Notes: generated by a model from the sequence alone, not told the origin. 64,000 nucleotides of DNA from JABCPE02 sp963520375 (GCA_963520375.1 CAUQQF010000005.1:22045-86044); one strand, 5' to 3'. Shown: positions 44,527 to 53,315, numbered from the stretch's first letter. Numbers and translations are program-made.

Positions 44527-44678
44527 TTAATAAAATTTAAAAATTAGTAATAAATATTCGGAAATTAGTTTTTTCAGCTTTAAAAATAAAAATTCACTCG
44601 GATGAAAATCCGAGTTACTCATGTTCTTCTATGATGTGTTTTAAACACATTTTTTAATCTGAAAACAGCACAAAGGTA
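44527..44678 (-). promoter_or_regulatory. tyrS leader with attenuator-like hairpins and -7 box
   Basis: On the minus strand, TACCTTTG (44678-44671) is a -7 box for tyrS. The leader then has a palindrome (44650-44634) and a hairpin, ACTCGGAT/ATCCGAGT with a 4-base loop (44615-44596). GAATTTTTATTTTTAAA follows directly, as in an intrinsic terminator. A 31-codon ORF (44622-44527) starts just before the second hairpin, has Tyr codons at positions 23 and 31, and stops two bases before the tyrS ATG. The structure is visible; a regulatory role is inferred. On the plus strand the palindrome with its T-run could also act as a terminator. Confidence 0.4.
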
Positions 44679-44753
44679 AAGAAAATATTTATTTTATTAG
44701 AAATATTGTTCAAAAGTTTTTCGGAATCAAGGCAAAATAATGAATATAAATCT

Positions 44754-44761
44754 TATTTTTG
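44754..44761 (+). promoter_or_regulatory. -7 box (TATTTTTG) for luxS
   Basis: TATTTTTG lies 18 bases before the luxS ATG at 44780. It overlaps the in-frame TTG at 44759, which argues against that TTG as the start. Confidence 0.5.
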
Positions 44762-44779
44762 TTGTCTAAAATCAATTTT

Positions 44780-45256
44780 ATGGAAAGAATAGCAAGTTTT
44801 ACCGTAGATCATCTGAAAATGCAGAGAGGAATTTTCGTTTCTCGTAAAGATCATGTCGGAAATGAAGTGCTTACTTCGTTTGATATCAGAATGAAAAGAC
44901 CGTACAAAGAGCCTGTTTTGGGGATTGCAGAAATACACACGATGGAGCATTTAGCGGCTACATGGCTCAGAAACAGCGACTGGAAAGACAAAGTTATCTA
45001 CTGGGGGCCAATGGGCTGTATGACAGGGAATTATCTTATTTTGGCTGGAGATTATGAGTCAAAGGACATCGTAGAGCTTATGACCAGAATGTTTAAATTC
45101 ATCAGTGAGTTTGAGGGCGATATTCCTGGCGCATCTGAGGTGGAGTGCGGAAATGTCTACTGCAACAACCTTCTGATGGCAAAATACGAAGCAAAAAAAT
45201 ACTTAGAAGAGGTGCTTCTTAACCTAAAAGATGAAAATCTAAACTATCCGCAGTAA
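44780..45256 (+). CDS. luxS: S-ribosylhomocysteine lyase
   Basis: A 158-residue enzyme that cleaves S-ribosylhomocysteine to homocysteine and the autoinducer-2 precursor DPD, part of the activated methyl cycle. Metal-binding HxxEH is EIHTMEHLAA (His53, His57), with the third ligand at Cys123 (VECGNVYC). The catalytic Cys80 is in GPMGCMTGNY. All key residues are present and length is normal. I chose the ATG at 44780. It stands alone between tyrS and the WG-repeat gene and ends at a bidirectional hairpin. Whether AI-2 is used as a signal cannot be told; no lsr genes are seen. Confidence 0.96.
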   Translation: MERIASFTVDHLKMQRGIFVSRKDHVGNEVLTSFDIRMKRPYKEPVLGIAEIHTMEHLAATWLRNSDWKDKVIYWGPMGCMTGNYLILAGDYESKDIVELMTRMFKFISEFEGDIPGASEVECGNVYCNNLLMAKYEAKKYLEEVLLNLKDENLNYPQ

Positions 45257-45285
45257 TGTATTGTTTCAGAGATAGTTGTAATTTA

Positions 45286-45327
45286 AAAATGGTATTTTCT
45301 TTTATGAAAATACCATTTTGTTTTTTT
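45286..45327. terminator. Bidirectional terminator between luxS and the WG-repeat gene
   Basis: A 14-bp perfect stem aaaatggtattttc / gaaaataccatttt (45286-45299 with 45306-45319) with flanking T- and A-rich tails. Confidence 0.8.
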
Positions 45328-46282
45328 AAGGAGAAATAAGCTGTAAATCTATACTTTTCCAATATTTTTTGGGCAGGAGTATGGTTTTAGAACGGACATC
45401 AGTGTAGAAAAAGAGATACATATTATCATGATTATTCCACAATGTTACACTGTTTTCATAGCGGGAATTGGAAATGCTAAAACCTGTTCTTTTGAATTGA
45501 AAAAACGGAATAGATTCTTCTTTGGAATAATGAATGTTGTATATGGCATAGTCGCCATTTCTTTTTGGAAAAATAAAAGGATAGTTTGCTGCAGAAGCGG
45601 CAACGCCTACAATTGACTCATTTGGGTCTGTAATGCTGATATTTAGCTTTTCTAAATATTCTTTCAGATTATCAAATCCTTTGAAAATAGTATTCGTAGA
45701 GGCGATTTTATTCAGATTGTCATCTAGAAAAAGTGTAGAATTTTTCCTACTGATGATATAGACTCTGTTCCCTTGCTTTGTTGGATAGCTTTGGATTTCC
45801 TCTGGAGCGGGAATTTCTTTCTTTATTTCAAAATCTTTTTTAGAAATGAAATCAATAGTATTCCTGCTCGTAAAACCAGTCAGATAATCTCCTTCATCTC
45901 TGACTTTGATGTATCTTTTTGGAAGTTTTATTCTGCTGTCCAAATCTAGATTATTCAGAAGAAAGCCATTTCCGCTGGAACGAGCATACATATAATCTTT
46001 TTTATCAATGCTAATGAGATAAGTATCAATGAGATAGTCTATTTTTTCCATTTTCCCAGTCTGTTTATTTGTGATTACAGCGCCTTTGTTTCCATTTAGA
46101 ACGATGAAAGGCGACTCATTATCAATCAAACGAGATACCCATTGGTAGGATGGCGACAGGGTTTCGTTTCCATCTTTATCCACGATGCCGTATTGGTTAT
46201 TCCACCCAAATTCATAGTAATTCTGCTGTGCATTTGCGGTCAATGCAAATAGCGAAAGAATAAGAAATAAAAAAGATTTCAT
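45326..46282 (-). CDS. Exported WG-repeat-like protein
   Basis: A 318-residue protein with a clear signal peptide (MKSFLFLILSLFALTANAQ). The first repeat resembles WG/KWG units: FGWNNQYGIVDKDGNETLSP followed by YQWVSRL. Later segments are more degenerate beta-rich repeats (for example NKGAVITNKQTGK). The function is unknown. It is probably periplasmic or surface-exposed. A TAAATTTG box lies upstream on the minus strand (46312-46305), and hisS diverges from the same intergenic region. Confidence 0.7.
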   Translation of the reverse strand: MKSFLFLILSLFALTANAQQNYYEFGWNNQYGIVDKDGNETLSPSYQWVSRLIDNESPFIVLNGNKGAVITNKQTGKMEKIDYLIDTYLISIDKKDYMYARSSGNGFLLNNLDLDSRIKLPKRYIKVRDEGDYLTGFTSRNTIDFISKKDFEIKKEIPAPEEIQSYPTKQGNRVYIISRKNSTLFLDDNLNKIASTNTIFKGFDNLKEYLEKLNISITDPNESIVGVAASAANYPFIFPKRNGDYAIYNIHYSKEESIPFFQFKRTGFSISNSRYENSVTLWNNHDNMYLFFYTDVRSKTILLPKKYWKSIDLQLISP

Positions 46283-46346
46283 AATGAAGAGAATTTTATA
46301 AAGGCAAATTTATTAAATAAATCTGATTTATAAGGTTTATTTTTTT

Positions 46347-46354
46347 TACTTTTG
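46347..46354 (+). promoter_or_regulatory. -7 box (TACTTTTG) for hisS
   Basis: TACTTTTG lies 26 bases before the hisS ATG. Confidence 0.5.
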
Positions 46355-46379
46355 TCTTTTTATTAAAATAGAAATAATT

Positions 46380-48065
46380 ATGTCATCAGCGCCAAGTTTA
46401 GCAAAAGGAACTCGGGATTTTACAGCACAGGAAATTTACAATAGAAGATACATCATCGGTGTTTTGCAGCAGAATTTTGAGCTGTTTGGTTTTCAGCCTT
46501 TGGAGACGCCGAGTTTTGAGAATCTTTCTACACTTACTGGGAAATACGGAGAAGAGGGAGATAGATTGATTTTTAAGATTTTAGAGTCAGGTGATTATAG
46601 TCAAGTCGTTAAAAATCAGATAGAAAAAGAAATAGACTTAATTGATCAAATAGAAAAATCGAATGAATATATAGATGACTTTATTGATTGTATTCATCGT
46701 CAGCATTCAAAAGGAAATAAGTTTGATATATCTTGTCTTAATAATGAACAGTATCGTGAAAAAGTTTGCTTTTCTCCTTCTAAAGAATTTTTAAATTTAT
46801 TGTTGATAGATGAAAAAGATATTCAGAAAGCAGTAGATTTTTATACTGAATATTTAGACTCTTATGAAGGAAAAAGGAATAAGGTATTAGAAAATTTTAT
46901 TAAAAACAACATAAAGAAGAAGCTGTATTATCCTTATTTAGTTAAAAAATTAATTAAAGAGAAATTAGAACCAAAAAAACTAACTCCACAAATTTCTGAC
47001 AAGGCGCTTCGATATGATTTGACCGTGCCTTTTGCGAGATTTGTAGCGATGAACCACGGAAAACTTTCATTCCCATTTAAGAGGTATCAGATTCAGCCCG
47101 TTTGGAGAGCAGACCGCCCGCAGAAAGGGAGATTTAGAGAGTTTTACCAATGTGATGCGGATGTGGTAGGTTCGGAAAGTTTGTGGCAGGAAGTGGAGCT
47201 GGTGCAGTTGTATCTGAAGAGTTTTGCAGAGCTGGGAATTCCTGTGAAAATCTGCATCAATAACCGAAAAATCCTCTCTGGTCTAGCGGAATATGCGGAT
47301 ATATTGGAGCAGTTGATAGACTTTACGGTTGCTTTGGATAAATTGGATAAAATCGGGAAAGATGGCGTAATCAAGGAAATGCTGGAAAAGGGAATTTCAC
47401 AAGAAGCCGTAGAAAAGCTGAATTTCCTATTTGAAGGGCTTTCCACGAAGGATACACTTGCCCTGCTGAAAGAAAAATTTAAAAGAATAGAAGTTGGCGA
47501 AAAGGGAATAGAAGAGCTGGAGTTTGTATTGAATAAAGCGCTGGAACTGGGTGTAAATGAGGGAGTTTTGGTTTTTGATATTACCCTTGCCCGCGGATTG
47601 GACTACTACACAGGAGCTATTTTTGAAGTAAAGGCTCAGGGCGTTCAGATGGGGTCTATCGGCGGCGGCGGAAGGTATGACAATCTTACGGAGGTTTTCG
47701 GTGTGAAGGGAATTTCAGGGATTGGGATTTCATTCGGATTGGATAGAATTTACCTTGTTATGGAGGAATTGGGGTTTTTTGCAGAGAATAAAACGCCTAA
47801 AATAGAATACCTTTTTGCGAATTATGGTGATGAGGAGGCAACCGAGGCGATGAAAGTAATCCAAAAGCTGAGAGCCAAAGGAGTTTCCGCGGAGCTGTAC
47901 CCAGAAAATGCCAAACTGAAAAAACAGTTTACCTACGCCGAGAAGAAAGGGATTCCAGAGATTGTTTTTTACGGAGGAGACGAGATTAAAAACCAGCAGG
48001 TGACCGTGAAAAACTTGGACAGCGGAGAGCAGAAAACAATAGGTTTGGAGGAGTTTTTGAGATAA
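46380..48065 (+). CDS. hisS: Histidyl-tRNA synthetase with a large AT-rich insertion
   Basis: A 561-residue class II synthetase, about 100 residues longer than usual. Conserved parts are intact: KGTRDFTAQE at the N-terminus, LRYDLTVPFARF, motif 2 (RYQIQPVWRADRPQKGRFR), the histidine-A loop LARGLDYYTG, motif 3 (GISFGLDRI) and the C-terminal anticodon-binding domain from about residue 465. The additional segment, about residues 75-199, lies between KILESGDY and LTPQISDKAL, where Bacteroidota enzymes as I know them have a linker of about 25 residues. The reading frame is preserved through it. Flanks are near 47% G+C and the insertion about 24% by count. Confidence 0.93.
   Translation: MSSAPSLAKGTRDFTAQEIYNRRYIIGVLQQNFELFGFQPLETPSFENLSTLTGKYGEEGDRLIFKILESGDYSQVVKNQIEKEIDLIDQIEKSNEYIDDFIDCIHRQHSKGNKFDISCLNNEQYREKVCFSPSKEFLNLLLIDEKDIQKAVDFYTEYLDSYEGKRNKVLENFIKNNIKKKLYYPYLVKKLIKEKLEPKKLTPQISDKALRYDLTVPFARFVAMNHGKLSFPFKRYQIQPVWRADRPQKGRFREFYQCDADVVGSESLWQEVELVQLYLKSFAELGIPVKICINNRKILSGLAEYADILEQLIDFTVALDKLDKIGKDGVIKEMLEKGISQEAVEKLNFLFEGLSTKDTLALLKEKFKRIEVGEKGIEELEFVLNKALELGVNEGVLVFDITLARGLDYYTGAIFEVKAQGVQMGSIGGGGRYDNLTEVFGVKGISGIGISFGLDRIYLVMEELGFFAENKTPKIEYLFANYGDEEATEAMKVIQKLRAKGVSAELYPENAKLKKQFTYAEKKGIPEIVFYGGDEIKNQQVTVKNLDSGEQKTIGLEEFLR
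46602..46976 (+). other. In-frame AT-rich insertion within hisS
   Basis: Encodes about 125 mostly helical, charged residues (IEKEIDLIDQIEK near the start; NNIKKKLYYPYLVKKLIKE near the end). In five sequence lines (46621-46920) I count 71 G or C in 300 bases, against 28/60 and 29/60 in flanking lines. It has no intein or homing-endonuclease motif, and no start or stop signals of its own. Confidence 0.75.
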
Positions 48066-48112
48066 AAAATAAAGTTTAACAAAGATAAAGACAAATAACA
48101 AAATAAATAATT

Positions 48113-50539
48113 ATGTCTAATTACATAGAAACAGAACAGGTTTCATTTCAGGATTTTAGAAAGCAAGTTTTAGATGATTATCGTTTAGGAAGAATTTCCC
48201 GTGAGGCAAGTTATTTAACGAGAAAAGAGGTTCTTACAGGAAAGGCAAAATTCGGGATTGTAGGAGATGGGAAGGAACTTCCGCAGTTAGCAATGGCAAA
48301 GGTTTTCCGCGAGGGAGACTGGCGTTCAGGATATTACCGTGACCAGACTTTTGCGATGGCAGTGGGAGTTTTGAGCGTGGATGCATTTTTTGCTCAGCTC
48401 TATGCAGATACTGATGTGGAGCGCGAACCCGCTTCGGCAGGGAGACAGATGCCGTGCCATTTTGCGACTCGTTCTTTGAATGAAGACGGAAGCTGGAAGG
48501 ATTTGACACAGATTAAAAATATTTCATCCGATATATCGCCTACAGCAGGGCAGATGCCGAGACTTCTTGGACTGGCTCTGGCGTCTAATGTTTATAAAGA
48601 AGTAAAATTCCAAGGCTCTGAAAAATTCTCCCACAATGGGCAGGAAGTGGCTTTTGGGACAATCGGAGATGCATCTACAGCGGAAGGGCATTTTTGGGAA
48701 ACTATCAATGCGGCGTGTGCTTTGCAGGTGCCGATGATTATGTCTATTTGGGATGATGGCTACGGAATTTCTGTTCCTACGCATAACCAAAGAGCAAAGG
48801 AAGATTTAGCTGAAATTTTAGCTGGTTTCCAAAGAAAAGAAGGCGATAAGCAAGGGTGCGAGGTTATCCAGGTAAGGGCGTGGGATTATCCGATGCTTTT
48901 GGAAGCTTATGCCTGTGCAGAGCAGTTGGCAAGAGAGGAAAGCGTGCCTGTGATTTTACACATCATAGAAGTTACACAGCCGCAGGGACACTCTACATCT
49001 GGTTCTCATGAGAGGTATAAGGATGAGGAGAGAATGAACTTTGAGACAGAGTTTGATTGTCTTAATAAATTTAGAGAATGGATTTTAAATTATTCTATCC
49101 AAATAGATGGCGAAGAGCAGACACTTTCTTCTGTGGAGGAGCTGGATGAGATAGAAAAAGAAGCGAAAGCCTTTGTGAGAGAACAGCAGAAGAAGGCTTG
49201 GGCGGAATATAGAGCCTCAATAGACCATATACAAAACCAAGTTTTACCATTGGTAAAACAGTTTGAAAATCAGCCAGAAGTTGCTGCATTGTTGGAGAAG
49301 TTCTCGGCACTGGTTACAGTGGGAAAAAAGGATATTTTTGCATTGGTAAGAAAGGTGCTTTGGGCTACGAGGGAGCAAAATACCAGCGAGAGACAAAGTC
49401 TAGTGCAGGTTTACGAAAGAATTTCAGAGCAAGAGGCTGATAATTATTCATCTCATTTGTACAGCGAGTCAGAGTGGAAAGCTGTAAATATTCCAGAAAT
49501 AAAACCAGTTTTCAGTGAAGATTCTCAGATTTTGGATGGAAGAGTAGTGATCCGTAATAATTTTGACAAGATTTTTGAAAAATATCCAGAAACATTAATC
49601 TTTGGTGAAGATACAGGAAGCATCGGTGATGTGAACCAAGGACTTGAAGGAATGCAGGAAAAATACGGCGAAACCAGAATTGCAGATACAGGAATCCGTG
49701 AAGCGACTATTTTAGGGCAAGGGGTTGGTCTGGCAATGAGAGGTTTAAGACCGATTGCAGAAATTCAGTATTTGGACTATGTTTTATATTGTCTGCAAGG
49801 GATGAGCGATGATTTGGCAACTTTACAATACAGAACCAAAGGTGGTCAAAAAGCTCCTGTTATCGTGAGAACCCGCGGACACCGTTTGGAAGGCGTATGG
49901 CATTCGGGCTCGCCTATGGCAGGGATTTTGAACTTGGTAAGGGGGATGATGGTTTTAGTACCGAGAAACCTTACCCAAGCGGCAGGATTCTATAATACGA
50001 TGCTGAAATCTGATGACACGGCGCTTATCATAGAACCACTGAACGGATACCGATTGAAAGAAAAACAACCAGACAACATCGGTGAATTTACCGTGCCTGT
50101 CGGAAAGGTGGAAATCACCAGAGCAGGGAAGGACATCACGCTGGTGACCTACGGTTCTACTTGGAAAATCGTAACGGAAGCTGTGGAAGAATTGGCAAAA
50201 CTAGGCATAGATGCTGAGGTGATAGATGTTCAGTCACTATTGCCGTTTGACTTGTCAGAGGAAATCAGCGAAAGCGTGAAGAAAACCAATCGCCTAGCAG
50301 TGATAGATGAAGATGTAGAGGGTGGAGCTTCGGCGTATATCATGCAGCAGATTTTGGAGAAACAAGGGGCGTTTAGATACTTAGACAGCAAACCGCTGAC
50401 CATAGCTGCTAAAAACCACCGACCAGCTTACGCATCGGATGGGGACTATTTCTCTAAGCCGTCTGTGGAAGATGTCGTAGAAAAAGTTTATGACCTTTTC
50501 CATGAAAGCAACCCAGCGAAATTCCCTAAAATATTATAA
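48113..50539 (+). CDS. 2-oxoacid dehydrogenase E1, fused alpha and beta subunits
   Basis: An 808-residue fusion of the two E1 chains of branched-chain 2-oxoacid (or pyruvate-like) dehydrogenase. The alpha half has the thiamine-diphosphate motif region GTIGDASTAEGHFWE and an ISVPTHNQRA segment. The beta half starts at about residue 475 (LIFGEDTGSIGDVNQGL) and has RTRGHRLEGVWHSGSPM and the C-terminal transketolase domain VIDVQSLLPFDL. The fused form is usual in Flavobacteriia. The E2 and E3 partners are not next to it; the nearby sucA/sucB encode a different complex. It ends with a terminator at 50555. Confidence 0.9.
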   Translation: MSNYIETEQVSFQDFRKQVLDDYRLGRISREASYLTRKEVLTGKAKFGIVGDGKELPQLAMAKVFREGDWRSGYYRDQTFAMAVGVLSVDAFFAQLYADTDVEREPASAGRQMPCHFATRSLNEDGSWKDLTQIKNISSDISPTAGQMPRLLGLALASNVYKEVKFQGSEKFSHNGQEVAFGTIGDASTAEGHFWETINAACALQVPMIMSIWDDGYGISVPTHNQRAKEDLAEILAGFQRKEGDKQGCEVIQVRAWDYPMLLEAYACAEQLAREESVPVILHIIEVTQPQGHSTSGSHERYKDEERMNFETEFDCLNKFREWILNYSIQIDGEEQTLSSVEELDEIEKEAKAFVREQQKKAWAEYRASIDHIQNQVLPLVKQFENQPEVAALLEKFSALVTVGKKDIFALVRKVLWATREQNTSERQSLVQVYERISEQEADNYSSHLYSESEWKAVNIPEIKPVFSEDSQILDGRVVIRNNFDKIFEKYPETLIFGEDTGSIGDVNQGLEGMQEKYGETRIADTGIREATILGQGVGLAMRGLRPIAEIQYLDYVLYCLQGMSDDLATLQYRTKGGQKAPVIVRTRGHRLEGVWHSGSPMAGILNLVRGMMVLVPRNLTQAAGFYNTMLKSDDTALIIEPLNGYRLKEKQPDNIGEFTVPVGKVEITRAGKDITLVTYGSTWKIVTEAVEELAKLGIDAEVIDVQSLLPFDLSEEISESVKKTNRLAVIDEDVEGGASAYIMQQILEKQGAFRYLDSKPLTIAAKNHRPAYASDGDYFSKPSVEDVVEKVYDLFHESNPAKFPKIL

Positions 50540-50554
50540 ATTTAAAACAAAATG

Positions 50555-50587
50555 AAAACCTCCCTTAAAAAGGAGGTTTTTTTATTT
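50555..50587 (+). terminator. Terminator after the E1 fusion gene
   Basis: The stem aaaacctcc / ggaggtttt (50555-50563 with 50572-50580) is followed by tttattt. Confidence 0.8.
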
Positions 50588-50643
50588 AATTTGTGAGATT
50601 AAGTTTTACCACCAATCCGTTTATTTAGGATTTAAACAAATCT

Positions 50644-51999
50644 CTATTTTTTATTTTGAGAACTGATTTTTAAAAATCGGACAGCAAGCAGTGTAGCAGA
50701 AATGGTAAGTCCTATCCCAAAGGCTACCCACATACCATAAGCGCCCATTTCCATAGTTATACAGAGGAAAAACCCTAATGGAAGTGTTACCACCCAGTAG
50801 GCGATGAATGTAATGACGCTCGGTATTTTCACATCTTGTAATCCGCGCAGACACGCCAAAGAAACCAGCTGTAAACCATCCGAAAGCTGAAAAAGTGAAG
50901 CGAGAACCAGCAGCTGTGAAGCCAGAGCAATCACGGCTGTTTCATCTTCCTTTGTAAAGAATGTAGGAAGGACATTTTTACCAATGGTAAAGGTCAGGCA
51001 GCTTATAAGCATGAATAGGAAAACTATTTTCATGTTGTTAATTCCTATTTCCCTTACGGCTACGAAATCTTTTTCTCCGCGTTTTTTCCCAATCATAATC
51101 GTAGAAGCTACACCAAAACCAGCACAAAGATTAAAGGTAAAGGAAGCCATACTCATGGTAACTTGGTGGGCAGCGATGTCCGTAGTGCTTACCATACCGC
51201 AGATAAAGGCCGCCAAAGCAAAGGCCGTCACCTCAAAAAACAACTGCATGGCCGTAGGAAGACCTAATTTCAGCAGAGTTTGGAACATTTCCTTTTTGAA
51301 AAGAGAAACCTTGAAACTCAGCTCGTTAATGTATCTTCTTGTGATGGAATTTTTTTTCATCACGATGTATAAGAAAATAACGGAGAAAACCCTTGCAATC
51401 AGCGTTGCATAGGCAGCTCCAGCCACGCCCATCGGTTCCAGACCGAAAAGACCTTTCATGAAAACATAATTCAGAATTACATTGATGAGGTTCGCAGAAA
51501 CAGTGGCTATCGTTACGCCGATGGTGTAGGACAGCCCTTCGGAAACCTCTCTCAAAGTCTGAAATTTCATTATCGGAATTACACTCAGCGAAATGATAGA
51601 AAGGTATAAAATAGCATCAGGAATGATTTCCTCTGGCTGTTTGGCGTAGTGTAATAATGGTGCTATTGCTAACAGGATGAAAGTCAAAATTGTTCCGATA
51701 AGGATATTTATCACTGCTCCGTGGCGAAAAACACTATTGATTCTGTCATGGTCTTTCTGAGCCTGAGCCTCAGAGACTAATGGTGGAATGGCAAATGAAA
51801 CTCCAACTCCAAAAATAAAAACAGAAATAAAAACTGAGTTTGCTAATGCGGTAGAAGCCAGTGCGTTGGCGCCCAGTATGTTTCCCACCATCATATTATC
51901 AAACAAATTCACGGAAACCTGCCCCAGCTGTGTAAGCATCACAGGGAGAGCGAGTTTAAAACATTCTCGGGTATATTTAAGATTAAGCGATAAAAGCAT
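50644..51999 (-). CDS. MATE-family (NorM-like) multidrug efflux transporter
   Basis: A 451-residue membrane protein with twelve predicted helices in two similar halves. The MATE family opening is visible (RECFKLALPVMLTQLGQVSVNLFDNMMVG, residues ~11-39), together with ANALASTALANSVF and, in the second half, GLPTAMQLFFEVTAFALAAF. These pumps export drugs or toxic metabolites using Na+ or H+. It begins four bases after the NtrC-like regulator gene ends, so the two are probably cotranscribed and may be functionally linked. Confidence 0.92.
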   Translation of the reverse strand: MLLSLNLKYTRECFKLALPVMLTQLGQVSVNLFDNMMVGNILGANALASTALANSVFISVFIFGVGVSFAIPPLVSEAQAQKDHDRINSVFRHGAVINILIGTILTFILLAIAPLLHYAKQPEEIIPDAILYLSIISLSVIPIMKFQTLREVSEGLSYTIGVTIATVSANLINVILNYVFMKGLFGLEPMGVAGAAYATLIARVFSVIFLYIVMKKNSITRRYINELSFKVSLFKKEMFQTLLKLGLPTAMQLFFEVTAFALAAFICGMVSTTDIAAHQVTMSMASFTFNLCAGFGVASTIMIGKKRGEKDFVAVREIGINNMKIVFLFMLISCLTFTIGKNVLPTFFTKEDETAVIALASQLLVLASLFQLSDGLQLVSLACLRGLQDVKIPSVITFIAYWVVTLPLGFFLCITMEMGAYGMWVAFGIGLTISATLLAVRFLKISSQNKK

Positions 52000-52003
52000 A
52001 AAA

Positions 52004-53188
52004 TTATTTTCTTACAAAATTGGTTACATCTTCTGCTGTTACAGGGTTTGAACCTAATATAATCAGCCTTTCTACTACATTTCTAAGTTCTCGGATATTT
52101 CCCGTCCATGAGAAATTTTGGAGGGTTTTTATGGCTTTGTCGTCAAATTCTTTTACCGAAGTTCCCTGCTCCTCAGAGATGAGCTTTGCGAAATGTTTCA
52201 CTAAAATAGGAATATCGTCCTTTCTTTCATCCAGAGAGGGAACATGGATTTCTATCACGGAAAGCCTATGGTAGAGGTCTTCACGGAATTTTCCTGCTTC
52301 TATTTCTTTTTTCAAATCTTTGTTGGTCGCCGCCAGCACGCGCACATCTACTTTTATTTCCTTGTCGCTTCCCACAGGCGAAACTTTATTTTCCTGTAAA
52401 GCACGAAGGACTTTGGCTTGGGCTACGAGGCTCATATCACCGATTTCATCTAGGAAAAGAGTACCGCCGTTGGCTTGTTCGAATTTCCCTTGTTTGTCTT
52501 TGATAGCTCCCGTGAAAGAACCTTTTACATGCCCAAAGAGTTCACTTTCAATAAGTTCCGAAGGGATAGCGGCGCAGTTTACCTCTACGATAGGGTTTTT
52601 GCTGCGTTCGCTGAGGGAATGGATGGCGTGTGCTACCAGCTCTTTCCCAGAGCCATTAGAACCTGTGATGAGGACTCTGGCATCGGATGGCGCTACTTTT
52701 TCTATCATGCTTTGAATGTTTTTCAGAGCAGGAGATTCGCCAATCATTTGATATTTTTTGCTGATTTTCTTTTTTAGCTGGGTATTTTCTTTGATGAGCG
52801 AATTTTTAGCATTTTGTAAATCCTTCTTTTCCAAAGCATTTTTCACGCTTGTAATCAGCCTGTTGATATCAATAGGCTTGGAAATGAAATCATAGGCTCC
52901 GTTTTTCAGACAGTTTACGGCAGTGTCTATATCTGCATGTCCCGAAATCATTACAAAAACGCTTTCGGGCTTTATTGAAAGACTCTGGCTGAGAAGTTCA
53001 GTTCCTGATAGTTTAGGCATTTTGATGTCTGAAATAATCAGGTCAAAGTCATTTTTCTCTATTAATTTATAGGCATCCAGACCATTTTCGGCGATGGTGA
53101 TTTCGGAGCCTTGTATCTCGTCAGAAAGTATGTTTTCCAAGATGTTGGAGATACTTTTTTCGTCTTCTACTATTAAGATTTTTTGCAT
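52004..53188 (-). CDS. NtrC-type sigma-54 response regulator lacking the DNA-binding domain
   Basis: A 394-residue regulator. The receiver domain has its phospho-acceptor Asp54 (ISDIKMP) and conserved Lys104. The AAA+ domain has Walker A GSNGSGKE (176-183), the sigma-54 contact loop GSFTGA (223-228, Ser in place of the usual Ala) and Walker B TLFLDE (243-248). The protein stops at about the end of the AAA+ lid (AEDVTNFVRK). It therefore has no Fis-type helix-turn-helix, unlike the ~450-residue standard form. It may act from solution or through a partner. No histidine kinase gene is next to it. A -7-like box (53200-53193) sits only five bases upstream of the start codon. Confidence 0.9.
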   Translation of the reverse strand: MQKILIVEDEKSISNILENILSDEIQGSEITIAENGLDAYKLIEKNDFDLIISDIKMPKLSGTELLSQSLSIKPESVFVMISGHADIDTAVNCLKNGAYDFISKPIDINRLITSVKNALEKKDLQNAKNSLIKENTQLKKKISKKYQMIGESPALKNIQSMIEKVAPSDARVLITGSNGSGKELVAHAIHSLSERSKNPIVEVNCAAIPSELIESELFGHVKGSFTGAIKDKQGKFEQANGGTLFLDEIGDMSLVAQAKVLRALQENKVSPVGSDKEIKVDVRVLAATNKDLKKEIEAGKFREDLYHRLSVIEIHVPSLDERKDDIPILVKHFAKLISEEQGTSVKEFDDKAIKTLQNFSWTGNIRELRNVVERLIILGSNPVTAEDVTNFVRK

Positions 53189-53291
53189 GAGACAAAGGTA
53201 AGAAAATTTTATTTTGGTTTTATGGCTTTGGTGAAGAATGAAAGAGTGAATTTATATACACAAATTGTTCTGTAAAAATGCAGAAATATTA

Positions 53292-53299
53292 TATATTTG
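53292..53299 (+). promoter_or_regulatory. -7 box (TATATTTG) for the SRPBCC-like gene
   Basis: TATATTTGC lies 17 bases before the GTG at 53316. It supports this GTG as the start over an in-frame TTG at 53265 that would lie upstream of the promoter box. Confidence 0.5.
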
Positions 53300-53315
53300 C
53301 TTAAAATATTTTTTA

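Noticed and set aside
44527..44622. The 31-codon ORF before tyrS as an ordinary protein-coding gene
   Set aside because: It is too short and too AT-driven to call as a protein without conservation data, so it is reported only as part of the leader.
46602..46976. Intein or homing endonuclease in hisS
   Set aside because: The segment has no N-terminal Cys/Ser splice junction, no His-Asn end and no LAGLIDADG or HNH motif, and it is too short for most inteins. It is better described as an inserted domain.
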